64,000 nt of DNA from Trichomonas vaginalis G3 (Eukaryota; Parabasalia; Trichomonadida; Trichomonadidae): the NCBI RefSeq assembly GCF_026262505.1, contig NC_067204.1, positions 10,201,797 through 10,265,796 on the forward strand. Reading direction: 5' to 3'. How positions within the stretch are numbered: position 1 is the first letter of the stretch; every line of letters begins with the position of its first letter. The notes beneath the pieces were generated by a model. That model had not been told where the DNA came from. It ran no database searches and saw nothing but the letters and a program-made list of their open reading frames with translations. This document shows, in pieces, positions 9,826 through 20,912 of this stretch. The translations under genes were made by a program, and so were the position numbers.

Positions 9826-10764
9826 ATGACAGAAATAGCAAATCTTCTACAGGTTCCATTAAAACAAGGGACAAACAAAAAGGGTGCATATAATAGAACT
9901 ATGAAAGTTCCAGACGGAATGAAAGAATTAGTCCACATTGTTGCCGGTCTTCAAAAGATGTTAAACAAATGAGAAACGTTTTAACATTACCAGAAGCTCA
10001 AGCATATGCCAAACGTCATGGACCAAATTGGGAAGCACATGAAGCAGACATTACAGGACCAAATGGAAAGCCTGATGGTATAAATGAAGTTTTCGTTACT
10101 GATGGTCAAGGAAATATTAAAGTCATAAATGGTATAAATTAACAATGACGGATTATCCTAAACGTAAAGCATATAATGAATGTTATCCTATGCAATTTGA
10201 TGAAAATGGAAAAGCTGTTAAACAATACATTGGAGAAGGTGAAAATGGTCCAATTATTCATACCATCTTATTCCATATTCTTATTTCAATGAAGAATTAA
10301 ATGCTGTTGAAGAGGACCGGATGGATTACCACGATATGTTAATCAGTTTGATGGTCAATATGCAATATTTGAGACCTGAAATTCCAGCTAAGAAATTCTT
10401 TAAAGTTGCTTTATTCGATCCAGTGTTCAATGAACAGAAAGAAGCAATGAAAGCAGAATTTAAACCAATTCAAGTGGCAAGAATTTCTTCATCTTCACTT
10501 TCAGAAGCGTTCAAGGAATTGATAAAGAAACCACTTTATTCTCAACAAGGTTATAACTTTGATTTAATTAAAGAAAGTGATAGACGTAAATTAGAAAAAT
10601 CAGATGGTTTTAAGAATGCATGTAATGAAATGATTAAAGATATTGTAAATGATAAAATAAGACTGGAAGAAACTCAAAGCAATATCAATAACATAATTGG
10701 TGCAGTTACAAAGAAAGTATAAGCAAACAAGGATGAACCTTGGGATATTACCGTAACAACTAAA
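9826..10764 (+). pseudogene. Unknown Polinton gene region, broken
   Basis: The coding region starts [20 protein letters not shown] after a T-rich promoter-like stretch, and has about three breaks. The middle part contains GPNGKPDGINEVFVTDGQGN, and the last open part (from 10321) is an alpha-helical, Lys-rich domain. No family is recognised. It lies between the packaging ATPase and another structural-type gene, so a virion or assembly protein is possible. Confidence 0.5.
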
Positions 10765-10806
10765 TAAAACTTTAAATATATTTTTCTTTTTTTTATTCGA
10801 TTATAA

Positions 10807-11502
10807 ATGAGAAGACGTTTCACTAGTCAAAAGAACACTAACGCAAAAGCAGAGATTACGGTTGGTTATAACGTAAATGATGATAAATCACGAATTATTC
10901 AAAATGTTAAAGTTAATGTTAGTCCTGAATTAACAAGGTCAGCAACTCAACCAAATTTATTAACTCGTGACTTACCGAAAAAGGAGGAGGAAAATAAAGA
11001 AGATGGAGACCCAATCATTTTATCTGAACCCGGTAAAGAACCTGTTGAAATTCCCACTTATCCAACATACCCCCCGCCTCTTTCATCAAACATCGAGAAC
11101 CCAGGAATCTACGATTCCAGTCGCAATGCGCCATATAAAATAGACATTAATTCAGAATTAATGAAAATTTACCGTGATATAATAATTAATAATTATGATT
11201 CAATAATAAATTTAATTGATCAATCCGGTTTAATTATTTTACCTTATGAATCATTAATTCACATTATCGCCATTCTTTGTGATGTTCAAGATTCAGACGT
11301 TAAGATTCAATTTTTCATAGATGATGAGGTTTCATGCTGCGGAACAGTTGCAAAAATAAATCCTATAAAGGATATTAGCACAATTAAGATATCAAAGAAC
11401 GGAACAACAACTGAACTTCATTTAACATATAATGATATTTATAATAAAATAGTTGATGAATATAAAATATCACTTGAAAAATTCTTTGTTAAGGCCATTT
11501 AA
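10807..11502 (+). CDS. Putative minor structural protein, conserved between families A and B
   Basis: The product has 231 residues. The first 110 are polar and Pro-rich (PTYPTYPPPLSSN) and probably unfolded. The C-terminal 120 residues form a compact domain with FFIDDEVSCCGTVAKINPI. A similar domain occurs in Polinton B at 31941-32558 (PEIECCGQTPPFMKIGNIRI), with the same helix before it. This shared domain in two otherwise different families suggests a core virion role, but no known family is recognised. The gene overlaps the end of the next, convergent gene by 4 bases. Confidence 0.6.
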   Translation: MRRRFTSQKNTNAKAEITVGYNVNDDKSRIIQNVKVNVSPELTRSATQPNLLTRDLPKKEEENKEDGDPIILSEPGKEPVEIPTYPTYPPPLSSNIENPGIYDSSRNAPYKIDINSELMKIYRDIIINNYDSIINLIDQSGLIILPYESLIHIIAILCDVQDSDVKIQFFIDDEVSCCGTVAKINPIKDISTIKISKNGTTTELHLTYNDIYNKIVDEYKISLEKFFVKAI

Positions 11503-12012
11503 TATTCAAGCATTAACATTATTGAATAATAATCCTTTGAATCATAATCAATAATAATTGACCTTTCACCAGTTTCTATCGTTTGTTTTATTTCTTTTTG
11601 TTCCCCACTATCTGGATCGGTCATTGTAATTGTTTTTGTTATAGTATCAGCTTTATCTTTAACTTCAATCTTTTTTCCATCAGGATATTTAAACCAAAAT
11701 TCCAAAAATTCGATATTGTCAATCTGTTCATATTTTAATCTATCAATTACATTTTTAATACCATCTGAAAATCTTAATGAAATGGTCATTATATGGGTTT
11801 GATTGAACTAAATTTGAATGAAGTGAAATATAACCTGATGATGAATATGACATTGACTCATATTTTCTGAAAACACTAAAATTTATAACATGAATGAATT
11901 TCTTATTCGTTGAATTTATGAATTCTTGAGGTAATCTTATCCTAGTTTTATTTATCACTGGAAAATAACGCTTTACCATATTTTTAATCGTAATAAAAAT
12001 GTCAATTATCAA
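11499..12012 (-). pseudogene. Unknown structural-type gene region
   Basis: The coding region begins near 11980 with MVKRYFPVINKTRIRLPQEF and appears broken about once. The same N terminus is seen at the far right of the window (63952-64000) on the other strand. The start overlaps divergently with the gene at 11999, so the two share a promoter region. The C-terminal part (FLEFWFKYPDGKKIEVK) looks beta-rich. A minor capsid protein is a plausible role from position only. Confidence 0.5.
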
Positions 12013-12700
12013 TATTATTTCGAATAATAACTGTGAATTAAATTTAACAGTTAGCGGAATTTATAATGTTACTCTCGTTTCTGTGAGTGGTAAATTTAAT
12101 CCCATTCTTTTAGACCCTTCAGATTATATATCATTTATTAAAGATGACCATGAAAAAACGTATGATATGTATATAAATAATGTGATAGCGAAATGGGATA
12201 TTAACATGATTTTAAGTTATTTAAATGAATCATTTATCGTATGGTATGAAGAAAATTTTAAATCAAAACCTGATAAACTTTTTGAACTTGATGAAATAAA
12301 TAACCTTATTAAATTTCCGCTGAAAATTAAATTTTGTACTCCTCATCTTCGTTCATTGTTGGGGATATTAAATTTTGAAAAAGATGTTGGGGATGTTTTG
12401 TATTCTGACACTGGTTCCAATTTCATTTTAATCAAATGTGATAAAGTTAATACCCCAATGAGATTTTCACATCAAACATTAGACCCTAACTCTTACCCAT
12501 CAATACAAAACATTTTATCCATCAACTTAAACATATTTTCTTTATCATATCCGTTTCAATTATCCGGGAATTCATTTATTCTTCATTCAAAAGATTTATC
12601 AAATATTAAATTTAGAGTAACTGACCTATTTGATTGTGATTTAGAATTCATGAATGAAATATTATGGCAATTTCAAATAGAAAAAATAGTGATGAGATAA
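11999..12700 (+). CDS. Putative minor structural protein (penton-like position)
   Basis: The product has 233 residues and is beta-rich. The near-identical copy in block C is at 63222-63932 (236 residues). It contains LPLKIKFCTPHLRSLLGIL-like and NLNIFSLSYPFQLSGNSF segments. A similar pattern of strands and a C-terminal receptor-like segment is seen in Polinton B at 30952-31889 (RVQLLLGAYHMTFPLKS and FRLVDFQGEPVEL). I infer that these are equivalent minor capsid or penton-type proteins, but this needs a profile search. The gene precedes the fibre gene, which fits a penton-fibre arrangement. Confidence 0.55.
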   Translation: MSIINIISNNNCELNLTVSGIYNVTLVSVSGKFNPILLDPSDYISFIKDDHEKTYDMYINNVIAKWDINMILSYLNESFIVWYEENFKSKPDKLFELDEINNLIKFPLKIKFCTPHLRSLLGILNFEKDVGDVLYSDTGSNFILIKCDKVNTPMRFSHQTLDPNSYPSIQNILSINLNIFSLSYPFQLSGNSFILHSKDLSNIKFRVTDLFDCDLEFMNEILWQFQIEKIVMR

Positions 12701-12731
12701 CGGATTAAATATTATTTTTAAATCATAATAA

Positions 12732-14356
12732 ATGATTAAACAACAGCAACCACAACAACTTAAGGCACAAAGCACCCAGGTCCCTCAGACCATTACATAC
12801 GCCATATATGCATATAATTCAAAGACGGCAGAACAAACGCAAAGGTTGAAATATGGAGATTTGGAGATAGTATTGAAAAATGACCATTTCGAATTCGTTT
12901 GCAAAGGTGGTGCAGTGATATCAAATATAAAAGAAATTTTATTTATGAATTCAAAAATTAAAGGAATAACGGATGATATAACATCAATTCCACCAGAAGA
13001 ACAGAGATATTACGCATTAAATGCATTTCCTAAAGTTTTGAAGATTGGAAGATTTAATTTAAATGAGGAATTCATAAAAGGTTTCCTAAATGACATAATG
13101 GAGAAGGCAGATAAGGAATATGTGGATATGAGTTAAAGAAGAGGACAGATAAGGAATATGTGGATGAAAAAGATAATGAAATTAAAAGAAATGGTTGAAT
13201 GGTATCATGAATGACATCAAAGATTTTAAAAAACTAAACTGATAAAGGATGGGTTTCAGGATGTTTAGACCTTAAAGCGGATAAAACATATGTTAACGAT
13301 GAGTTAGGGAAGAAGGCAGATAAGGAATATGTTAACGAAATATACCAAAGTTTGATAGGAACAAAAAAATATTGAAACTATTGTTGGCGACTTTTCTGTC
13401 AATGAAAAAATAAATATTTTAGATGGCAGTTTGTACACTCCTTAAAAATGGTATACGGTGGAAACTCATTCCGAAAAATAACAATGAAATGTATGTAAGT
13501 TATAAAAAGAATGATGGCACAAGTAAAGTTCCATTAGACAACAACTGCTTACTTAAACTTATATGGAGACGAACAAAAGAAATATTTAAGAGTTTATGAA
13601 ATGGCAGATATGACATTGCCTGACCCAGCTCCAGCACCATATTATTATGACTATGGAGATGATGTCAGAACACCACATGTAGATGAACAAAAGTTAACAT
13701 TATATTTAGATTATTATAGATATAAAAGATATAATGCAATAGAAAAAACGAGAATAGTATATTATTATACAGATGACAGAAATAAATATTATAGTCAAGA
13801 TTTTACCTACCCTGAAAACATAAGATTATATTATAAAAAATATTCTGACACAAACCAGAAGAAACCTGAAATAGTTACACTATATTTTAAGTTCAAAAGA
13901 GACAATCCTATAATATCTCATATGTTTGATTTAATGAACCCAGTAGGTTCTATTTATACATCTATGGATGCAAGAGGTCCTCAAGTAATGTTTGGTGTTG
14001 GTGCATGGGAACAAATAGTTGACAGGTTTTTGTATTGTGCAAACTCTTCAAAGGAAACAGGAGGAAGTAAAACGATTTCAGGTGAAAATTTACCTGCACA
14101 TAGTCACTACATAGATTTAAGCACATCTCAAGCAGGTTGGCATAAGCATAGATATTGGGATTGGTCAGGAATGACAAAAGGTAAAGGATATGATGTTAAA
14201 GACGACGTTAAGTTTGCCATAAATTGTTACTGGAGTGACACTCAGGGAGAAGGAAACCATACACATTTCGTTTCAGGATATACACAAACAACGGGACAAA
14301 GTAAAGAATACATGCCACCATTTATGACTGTATTCGCATGGTATAGAGTTCAATGA
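12732..14356 (+). pseudogene. Fibre protein with phage tail-collar tip, block A1
   Basis: This broken region (several breaks) corresponds to the whole gene at 61473-63197. The N-terminal part is the virion-anchor-like domain (TITYAIYAYNSKTAEQTQRL), the middle has ADKTYVND-type repeats, and the C-terminal part has the phage collar signature (PVGSIYTSMDARGPQVMFG, FLYCANSSKETGGSKTI, EYMPPFMTVFAWYRV). The final tip differs strongly from the tip of the block C copy although everything before it is nearly identical. The tip binds receptors in phages; here that is inferred. Confidence 0.75.
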
Positions 14357-14443
14357 ACACACTTAACCCAAAGGTTTAGGCTTACCGAATGAACTAAATA
14401 TATTTTATGTCTGTAATTAATTAGGTAATGAAGTAATGGATGA

Positions 14444-14503
14444 ACTACAGAAAAGAAGTTAAAAGCTTGGGGTCGTTTTGTACAAAATATTGTGAGTAAA
14501 TGA
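14444..14503 (+). pseudogene. Remnant of KilA-N gene 3' end
   Basis: About 55 bases match the last codons and stop of the KilA-N gene (650-712), including AAGCTTGGGG and TTGTGAGTAAATGA. It is a fossil scrap lying between the fibre region and the next tandem array. It shows that A1 once had a KilA-N gene in the place where block C still has one. Confidence 0.75.
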
Positions 14504-14505
14504 TT

Positions 14506-14830
14506 AGGTTATTCAATAATTAATTATTTTTGAAGAACTGAAGGGGTCACCAGGTCACCAGGTCATTTCACTTCTCTGAAAAAATGAGACAACATGACAT
14601 TTTGACAACATCATGGGTTATTCATAATAATTATTTTTGAAGAACTGAAGGGGTCACCAGGTCACCAGGTCATTTCACTTCTCTGAAAAAATGAGACAAC
14701 ATGACATTTTGACAACATCATGGGTTATTCAATAATTAATTATTTTTGAAGAACTGAAGGGGTCACCAGGTCACCAGGTCATTTCACTTCTCTGAAAAAA
14801 TGAGACAACATGACATTTTGACAACATCAC
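14506..14830. repeat. Tandem array R3, about 3 units of 107-109 bp
   Basis: Units contain GGGGTCACCAGGTCACCAGG, the ATGACATTTTGACAAC block and the AT-rich block. Unit starts are near 14506, 14615 and 14722. This is the same family as arrays R1 and R2, but the CTACCATG block is replaced by GGTCACC repeats. The array precedes the primase-helicase region of A1. Confidence 0.9.
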
Positions 14831-14899
14831 AGAAAATTTGATGCAGTCCAAAAATAAAGTTAGTTTTAAAATTATTTTTATTTTTTTATTCCTATATAA

Positions 14900-16876
14900 A
14901 TGACAGCAACAAACAACAACAGCAACTTTATCGTTTCTGATGAAAAAGTTATTGATTCATTAGTTGTGGAATTAGTTGTGGCAGAAACTAAAACCCTCAA
15001 CGAAAGAATCGGTGAAAACATGATTGATTTACATAACTACCTCAAACATGATGGAGGAAGAGGAAGGAAAACTGGTACAGCTTTATTAGTAAATAAAATT
15101 TCAAATTTAACGATTATAGATGTTGATATCAATAAATCGTACAATGATGAACTTAAAGAAACAGTTAGAAAAGACATTTTATCAAAACTTTCGGATAAAG
15201 ATGTTATCGTTAAAACCGCATCAGGAGGTCTTCACATTTATTGCAACACTAATTTCTTCTATGCAGTTTCGAACAGAATGATTAAATGTTATTCCTGCAA
15301 TGATTATGATATTGACATAATGACTTCTATGGATGATTCAAAACGTTCTTTAGTGGTTATGGCTGATTCAAGAGTTCGAAAGAATGCAACAGAACCAATC
15401 AATACATACTCATTCATTCGTGGAAGTTATGATTCAACATTAACTAGAACAGTGAATGATATATTAAATGATTTGAATATTAAGGTAAGAGTTGAACAGA
15501 AGAGCGAAGAAATAAAGAGTATAATGAATGAAAACAAAGATGTAAACATTGACGATAAACTAGCTCAGAGCATAGTGATGGGCATCTGTGATTTTGAAGT
15601 ACATAATGATGTGGAAACATGAATTTAGAAAAAGAAATAACATTATTCACACTGTTTCAAGCTATTAATTCGTTACCTAATTCATTTAATTAATGAAGCA
15701 TACGATAACGTTATAACTTCTGCAACTTAACTGAAAATGCAAAAAGTAATTTTTGAAAAAAGCACGTAGTAGATATGCACATTTAATGACTTCTCATTTG
15801 TTTTGGTGAAGATTCTAAAACTTTATCAAAAGGAATATTATGATGAATATGTTTTACCTTTATTACGTAAGTCAAAAATAACATTTGATATCAAACTTGA
15901 TGACTCGTTTTTGATAACAGATATTAGACGCAAGGCTGAAAATCATCAGTATAAAAACAGTTCTGAAGTAATTGAGGATTTATCACGTGTAATCCGTTTT
16001 GTAGATTGTGGAAACAAATATTTCATTCAGAAAGATTACAACATACACGACAAAATGAATCAAATATCATTTGTTCTTCAGTCAAACATGAAAGAGTCAC
16101 TCAAAATGATTAAATTATTTAAAGAAGAAGGTAAAACAATAACAGCATGGGATGTACTACTAAATCAATTATCCTCATTAACCGTTAAGGGTGTTTGCTT
16201 TAAATCTGATTCCCCAGATGTTTTCTCAACGTTTCAGGGTTATAAATACAACATTCTTGAAAAGCCTGATTACTCAAAAATTGAGATGTTTATGAATTTC
16301 ATTAAAGAAGCCATTTGTGATAATAATGATGAAGTGTATAAATACCTTCTCGGCTGGATTGCATCAATGATTCAACATCCTGGAATCAAGAATGAAACAG
16401 CAATTATTTTGAAAGGACTTCAGGGAACAGGTAAAAACAGATTTACAGACATTATTTCTGAACTTCTCGCAGGTTATTCATGTAAAAACATTACTGAAAT
16501 AAGTGAGCTAACGGGTAATTTCAACTCAGTAGTTGAAAATAAAATGTTTCTTGTACTTAATGAACTCAAGAATGTAGGGAAGACAGACTCGCAAACTTCA
16601 ACGCTTTGAAATCAATTATAACGGATAATGAGATTAGAATTAATGAAAGAATCAACCCAGAAGAACTGCTCAGAACGTTGCAAACTTCATTTTCGTAACT
16701 AATAACGTTTACCCTGTCAAAATTGAAGTTGGAGACAGAAGATACGTAGTTTTAAGAGTTAATGGTAAATTCAAGGGTCAATTTGATTACTTCAAGAATT
16801 TAATGGATTCATGCACAAAGGAATTTTATGATAACCTTTTAACATATTTTATGCAATATGACCTTTCATCATTTAA
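14900..16876 (+). pseudogene. Primase-helicase, block A1 copy, cut by Polinton B
   Basis: The coding DNA follows the copy at 57314-59624 closely, with the AEP primase part (IIDVDINKS, SGGLHIYC) and the SF3 helicase part (GLQGTGKNRF, MFLVLNEL). It has several breaks, and its 3' end is replaced by the terminal repeat of Polinton B at 16877. It is the host site of that nested insertion. Start context and upstream DNA are the same as in the D copy. Confidence 0.85.
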
Positions 16877-17095
16877 AGTTAGTATCCCTAAGTCGTGTAC
16901 AGCGGCACTGCGCGCCTCCGTACACCACTTAGCGGTTTTGACACTTTACGAAACCAGTAACGTATATTTTACAACACAACCATAACACCAACTTAACCTT
17001 AAATATTTACAAAACTATCTGACACATAAACGACTTCACTAATGATTTCACTAACGACTTCACTAACGACTTCACTACCGTCCTCACTAAATAAA
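16877..17095. repeat. Left terminal inverted repeat of Polinton B
   Basis: The repeat contains an internal hairpin formed by CTAAGTCGTGTAC and GTACACCACTTAG around a GC-rich loop. It then runs through TTTGACACTTTACGAAACC and AACGTATATTTTACAACAC, and ends in four or five copies of the 12-bp direct repeat AACGACTTCACT. All main blocks recur inverted at the right end. No gene is seen in this stretch. Confidence 0.85.
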
Positions 17096-17144
17096 AAATA
17101 ACCTTATTTTTATTTTTTTAAATTTTTTATTTCATTACAAAGAC

Positions 17145-17576
17145 ATGTCGACTACATTTACTATGACTCTTTCCCAGAACGTTTCCGTGAACTATTCAAA
17201 ACTCAAGTAAAACTGAGAAACATGCATTTTAACAAAGACAGACCCATTGACGATGAAAGAAACCCTGAATATATTACAATCCCTTATGACGCAAAGTTCA
17301 TTGCATACATTCCTTATGGTCGCAGAGGAACGAAAACTATTTCAACAATGACGAAAAATTATTTCTGGAGCGATGAAGAAAATTGCCTTATCTACATAAA
17401 TGCATACTTAAATAAAGCTACATATTGTACAAAAGAAGGTTGGACTGGATTTGAGCTCTACATATTACGACGATGGAAACAGACGTTGTGTATACCCATA
17501 CGATAATATGTACCATTGTTTTCATCAAGCATTAAACGAATACATAGTCAGTAAGGGTCTCATTCCTGCTGAGTAG
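17145..17576 (+). pseudogene. Small unknown gene region near left end of Polinton B
   Basis: The region starts MSTTFTMTLSQNVSVNY and appears broken once or twice. The longest open stretch (17222-17506) reads MHFNKDRPIDDERNPEYITI and has a GTKTISTMTKNYFWSD segment. No family is recognised. It is the first gene inside the left terminal repeat and has the usual T-rich upstream stretch. Confidence 0.4.
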
Positions 17577-17660
17577 AAATGTTATATTTTTGTTCTGTCA
17601 TTTATATAAAAAAAACGTTCTCGCTAAATAATAAAATAAACTTAAAAATAAACGTTGTCA

Positions 17661-17740
17661 GAGGTGAAAAAATAAATTTAGGTGAAGTGGTGAAATCTCA
17701 CCTCTTTTTTCACCTCTTTTTTCACCTCTTTTTTCACCCA
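17661..17740. repeat. GGTGA/TCACC hairpin with CACCTCTTTTTT repeats
   Basis: The sequence has GGTGAAATCTCACC, a short hairpin, followed by three copies of the 12-bp unit CACCTCTTTTTT. Related hairpins occur at 26807-26857 and 35525-35562 in the same element, each at a gene end. Here it lies between two convergent genes. A 3'-end or termination signal is one explanation. Confidence 0.6.
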
Positions 17741-17755
17741 CTTGAATTCATTACT

Positions 17756-17992
17756 TTATAACTCTCTTCCTTTCTCCAACTCTTCTAACTTCTTCTTAAG
17801 TTCAGCAATGTTGTCCTCATGAAGTTTAATCTTCCTTAATATACCTTCTCTATCTAATGGTTGCTTTATCTTTCTAAACTGAACTCTACCATCCTTCATA
17901 GTATGAACGTAAAAACCTTCTGGAACCGCTCCTGATTTAATGTATTCTACCAAAAACTTTTGTTTCATTGCTTCAGTGACTTTAGTCGTCAT
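17756..17992 (-). CDS. Small Polinton B protein with KDGxxxxRKxKxPL motif
   Basis: The product has 78 residues. The central part (GFYVHTMKDGRVQFRKIKQP) resembles FYYVSQSKDGKIYVRKRKVP in the gene at 20140-20572, so the two are probably paralogues. The C terminus is a Lys/Glu coiled coil. No known family is recognised. It is in a run of reverse-strand genes that leads up to the capsid gene, and a virion-associated role is possible. Confidence 0.55.
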   Translation of the reverse strand: MTTKVTEAMKQKFLVEYIKSGAVPEGFYVHTMKDGRVQFRKIKQPLDREGILRKIKLHEDNIAELKKKLEELEKGREL

Positions 17993-18040
17993 TTTACTCT
18001 AAATAAAATGTTCAAATAAAATAAAACTAACATTATTTTT

Positions 18041-18510
18041 TCAGTAAGGAAACGCAGGAGTTTTACGATTTATTTGAGGAGTAGGTTCTGGTTTAAATGT
18101 TGGAGTCGGTTTTGGAGTTGACTTTTGAACAGGAGTTTGTACTTTCATAGGTTCAGGAGTCATTGAAGGTGTTGTTGTGAAGGCGTTGGTTTTGACGTTG
18201 GTTTTGGCGATGGTGTCGGAGTTTGTTCAAATTCAGCTACTTCAGTATTATTTATAACATTTGCTTTGTTTCTTTTCAACATCATTACTGCTCCTGCTGT
18301 AGCTAGCAAACCTAGTGGGAGACCATATTTTATATAAGGACTTGACCAAATGCTATTTTTGACAGGAGCTGGTGGAACACCTAACCTTGGTGAGACTGCT
18401 CTTTGCCATTTGTGCAGCTCGTAAGAAATATTCAATAGGTGCTCCATAATCGTTTGTAAAGTTTGTTTCATAGATGGTGAAGGTTCGCGAGAGCTTGATG
18501 AAGAACTCAT
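18041..18510 (-). pseudogene. Single-pass membrane protein gene with Pro-rich tail
   Basis: The region starts MSSSSSSREPSPSMKQ, and has a helical stretch and then one clear membrane segment (YGLPLGLLATAGAVMML). It is followed by a basic stop-transfer KRNK and a tail of PTPSPKPTSKPTP repeats. It seems lightly broken. The arrangement suits a small membrane protein of the virion or of the infected-cell membrane. It lies directly downstream of the capsid region on the same strand. Confidence 0.5.
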
Positions 18511-18540
18511 TTATAAGCTTTAAAAATAAACGTTCATCCT

Positions 18541-20112
18541 TTATTCCTCACTGTCGTCCGTAGCTAAGTTATAGTCATCTAATCTTATTATGGGGATGCC
18601 ATTAGCACGCACCTGAATGGCAAAGCAACAATCCCTCATAAATCCAATAAGTGGCTTTGGTACATTTTCAGTTGCTAGTTCAATAGGTCCTTTAACAGAC
18701 AATTTGTATGTTATTGGAGCAGTAGATGTTTGACCTTGTTGGAAGCAAAAGTCCACTTCTGTTGGAAAACCACATAAGAAATGTGTGTTGTCATAGCTAT
18801 CCCATTTATGTTCCACACTACCATCATCCACCAATGACCTCATAACATCTTCATTAAATCCAATCATATCATTGTTTGTATTGCAAGCGTTCGCAACCAT
18901 TTCATAAAATACAGGTCCATATGATTTTTCAGGTTCTGCAGGCATATTTCCATAAGCTCCCATGGAAAGCTGAAGATATTTAAACTTAGGGTTCTCAAAA
19001 TTAACATAATAGTTGTCTTTCTTTCTAAATAGTGCCCAAATACTTTTAACATTAATAGGCGTATAAGCTGCTGTAAATGTTGCACTTGAACTATCTGTAT
19101 TCTTTGAGAATGAACCGTCCATAGGAATCCAATCCATAACTTTAACAGGAAAACATAAAGCTCGTTTGTATAATGTTCTACAAGTTCTGTATAAATGTTA
19201 GGGTCTAAAGAGAATGACTTTGGATGAATAAAACATTCATTAAAATCCATCTTTGTTCGAAATAGTTGCTGGGTTACAGTTGTAATTGTAACTGTTCCAC
19301 TAGCTTCAGTTGCACTCGTTATCATAGTGAATGGTTCATTCCATGAACAAATTTATTTGTCGGTGGATTTGAACCTGAAGCAAATGCAACTTTAAGAGTT
19401 GGATTGAAAGCAATGATATCATTTACAGATATAGATGTGCATTGTAAGGCGTCGCTACTGAACTTTACTTTAAGCTGAATGTTTCCTGCAAAAGCTGGAA
19501 TAAATCGAATAGGTTCTAATGGAAGGAATCTTCTAACAGGAATTCTTAAACGAAGCTTAAAATCAAATGATTTTCCTGCTGTAATTGGACCACCAACAAT
19601 TTGTCCTGTTCTGCATGTTCCCGAATGACTCCATACATCTTTATGTCGAGTCTTTGAAAAAACATCGACTTTCTTTATTTGTTCGGTAGTTTGTGAGTTT
19701 GAAGTTATATATGCTTCTTCTCTTGCGTTGTCTTGAGAATATACGATACGACCATTTGCAAGGATTTGATATCCAGCAACTGCATAGAAAGCGTCATCGA
19801 AACCAATCCAAAATCCTGGTGGGTTTGTTTTATTGGAACCTGAACCAATTTCTTTATCTACAATAAATTGACCTTCCATTTTATACGTAATGAATGTATT
19901 GTAAAGGTCCAACATATTTTCACCAGAGGTGAGAGATTGAATGTTACCCATGTGTTATCTTTAGCAGTTCCAGGTTGTGATGGAATCTTTGCGTCAGAAT
20001 ATTTTCTATTAGTGTCACCAATTTGAACTGCATTGTCTATGATATCGAAATATGAGCGAATCTGATGAATATGCTCTGCTGGAGTAAATTCGTTTAACTG
20101 TTCGTTCTGCAT
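18541..20112 (-). pseudogene. Major capsid protein region (double jelly-roll), Polinton B
   Basis: The region codes for about 520 residues in beta-rich sequence and has about three breaks. It begins MQNEQLNEFTPAEHIHQIRS and contains FDFKLRLRIPVRRFLPLEP, IQLKVKFSSDALQC and FLCGFPTEVDFCFQQG. It ends with an acidic tail. The length, the jelly-roll-like strands and the conserved PV..FLP segment match the Polinton major capsid family. It has a counterpart at 7308-8945 in family A. It is treated as a fossil. Confidence 0.7.
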
Positions 20113-20139
20113 GTATTTACTTCAGATAAAAATATCTAT

Positions 20140-20572
20140 TTACTTCATTATTCTCACTCTTCTTCTTGGTATTCGTGGTGGAAGTTGTTTCTTGACATTT
20201 TCAATGAACTGTACATTCTCTTTTGTCTCGACTTCTTTCACTGGTGGGTCAGGGTTCTTTGACTCGGTTTGCTTTTCAATGAAATTCACGAACTTTGCAA
20301 TAAGCTCTTGGTTCGTTATTGAAAGTACATCTGGCTCTTTTTTCTTGTTCTTTTGGTGGCTCAGTTTGTACAGAAGGTTTTATATGGGCTTCGTGGGCTT
20401 CGCCCTTGCCATGCACCTTAATGTTGTCGCTCTCTGTATTCGCTAATGGAACCTTTCTTTTTCTTACATATATTTTACCATCTTTACTCTGACTTACATA
20501 ATAGAAAGGATGTTGTATTCCTCTGGCGTCATTTAATATAATAGACTCTCGTTCTGATTTTGACAAGCTCAT
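20140..20572 (-). pseudogene. Small Polinton B gene with KDGKIYVRK motif
   Basis: The region begins MSLSKSERESIILNDARGIQ, with HPFYYVSQSKDGKIYVRKRK and then a charged Pro/Glu-rich tail that ends PRIPRRRVRIMK. It is lightly broken. The FYV...KDG...RK pattern repeats that of the gene at 17756-17992. Its tail contains one of the GC-rich micro-repeats (around 20385-20420). Function is unknown. Confidence 0.45.
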
Positions 20573-20616
20573 TTACATCGGTTAAAGTTTTAATTTAGTT
20601 TTTTATCTACAGTCAA

Positions 20617-20888
20617 ATGACTCAGTCAAATCCTACGGACAAGACCCAAGGGTCATAGATGTTGAAGCATTGAAGAAAGAAATTCGTGAACAAATTTTAT
20701 CCGAACTGAAGGAACAAAAACCAGAACAAAAGCCAGAGAGACCAAAGAGAAAACTTAGTGAAAAACAACTAGCTGCATTAGCTGCTGGAAGACAGAAGAA
20801 CCCACGTTTGCTGGCGAAAAAAGCTAGAGAAGAAGCAAAAGCAAAGGAAGAACAAAAAGCAAAGGAAGCTGAAGCAAAGAAAGAGTAA
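20617..20888 (+). pseudogene. Lys/Ala-rich basic protein gene region
   Basis: The open part (about 70 residues) is Lys, Glu, Ala and Arg rich: KRKLSEKQLAALAAGRQKNP followed by KKAREEAKAKEEQKAKEAEA. The start region is broken. Such sequences are typical of nucleic-acid-binding or core proteins of virions, but composition alone cannot show it. It is divergently placed from the gene at 20572 and lies 24 bases before the next forward gene. Confidence 0.4.
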
Positions 20889-20912
20889 ATGGTTTATTTT
20901 TATCCAAACTAA

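Larger units (their letters stand above)
5558..16876 (+). mobile_element. Polinton family A, block A1, interrupted by Polinton B
   Basis: The block starts inside a family-A terminal repeat (5558-5840 matches 49470-49757). It carries the virion half of the element: small amphipathic proteins, major capsid, packaging ATPase, unknown structural genes, a fibre with a phage collar tip, a short array and a primase-helicase. The primase-helicase is interrupted at 16876/16877, where the terminal repeat of Polinton B begins. The replicase end of A1 is not seen beyond B in this window. The block is broken, with roughly ten or more breaks overall, most of them in the fibre and primase-helicase genes. 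Confidence 0.85.

Noticed and set aside
16871-16876. ATTTAA as a 6-bp target duplication of Polinton B
   Set aside because: The six bases after 36129 are ACTTTC, so no duplication is visible.
20111-20446. Forward-strand hydrophobic reading frame
   Set aside because: It is the antisense shadow of reverse-strand Polinton genes; composition and position match no promoter.
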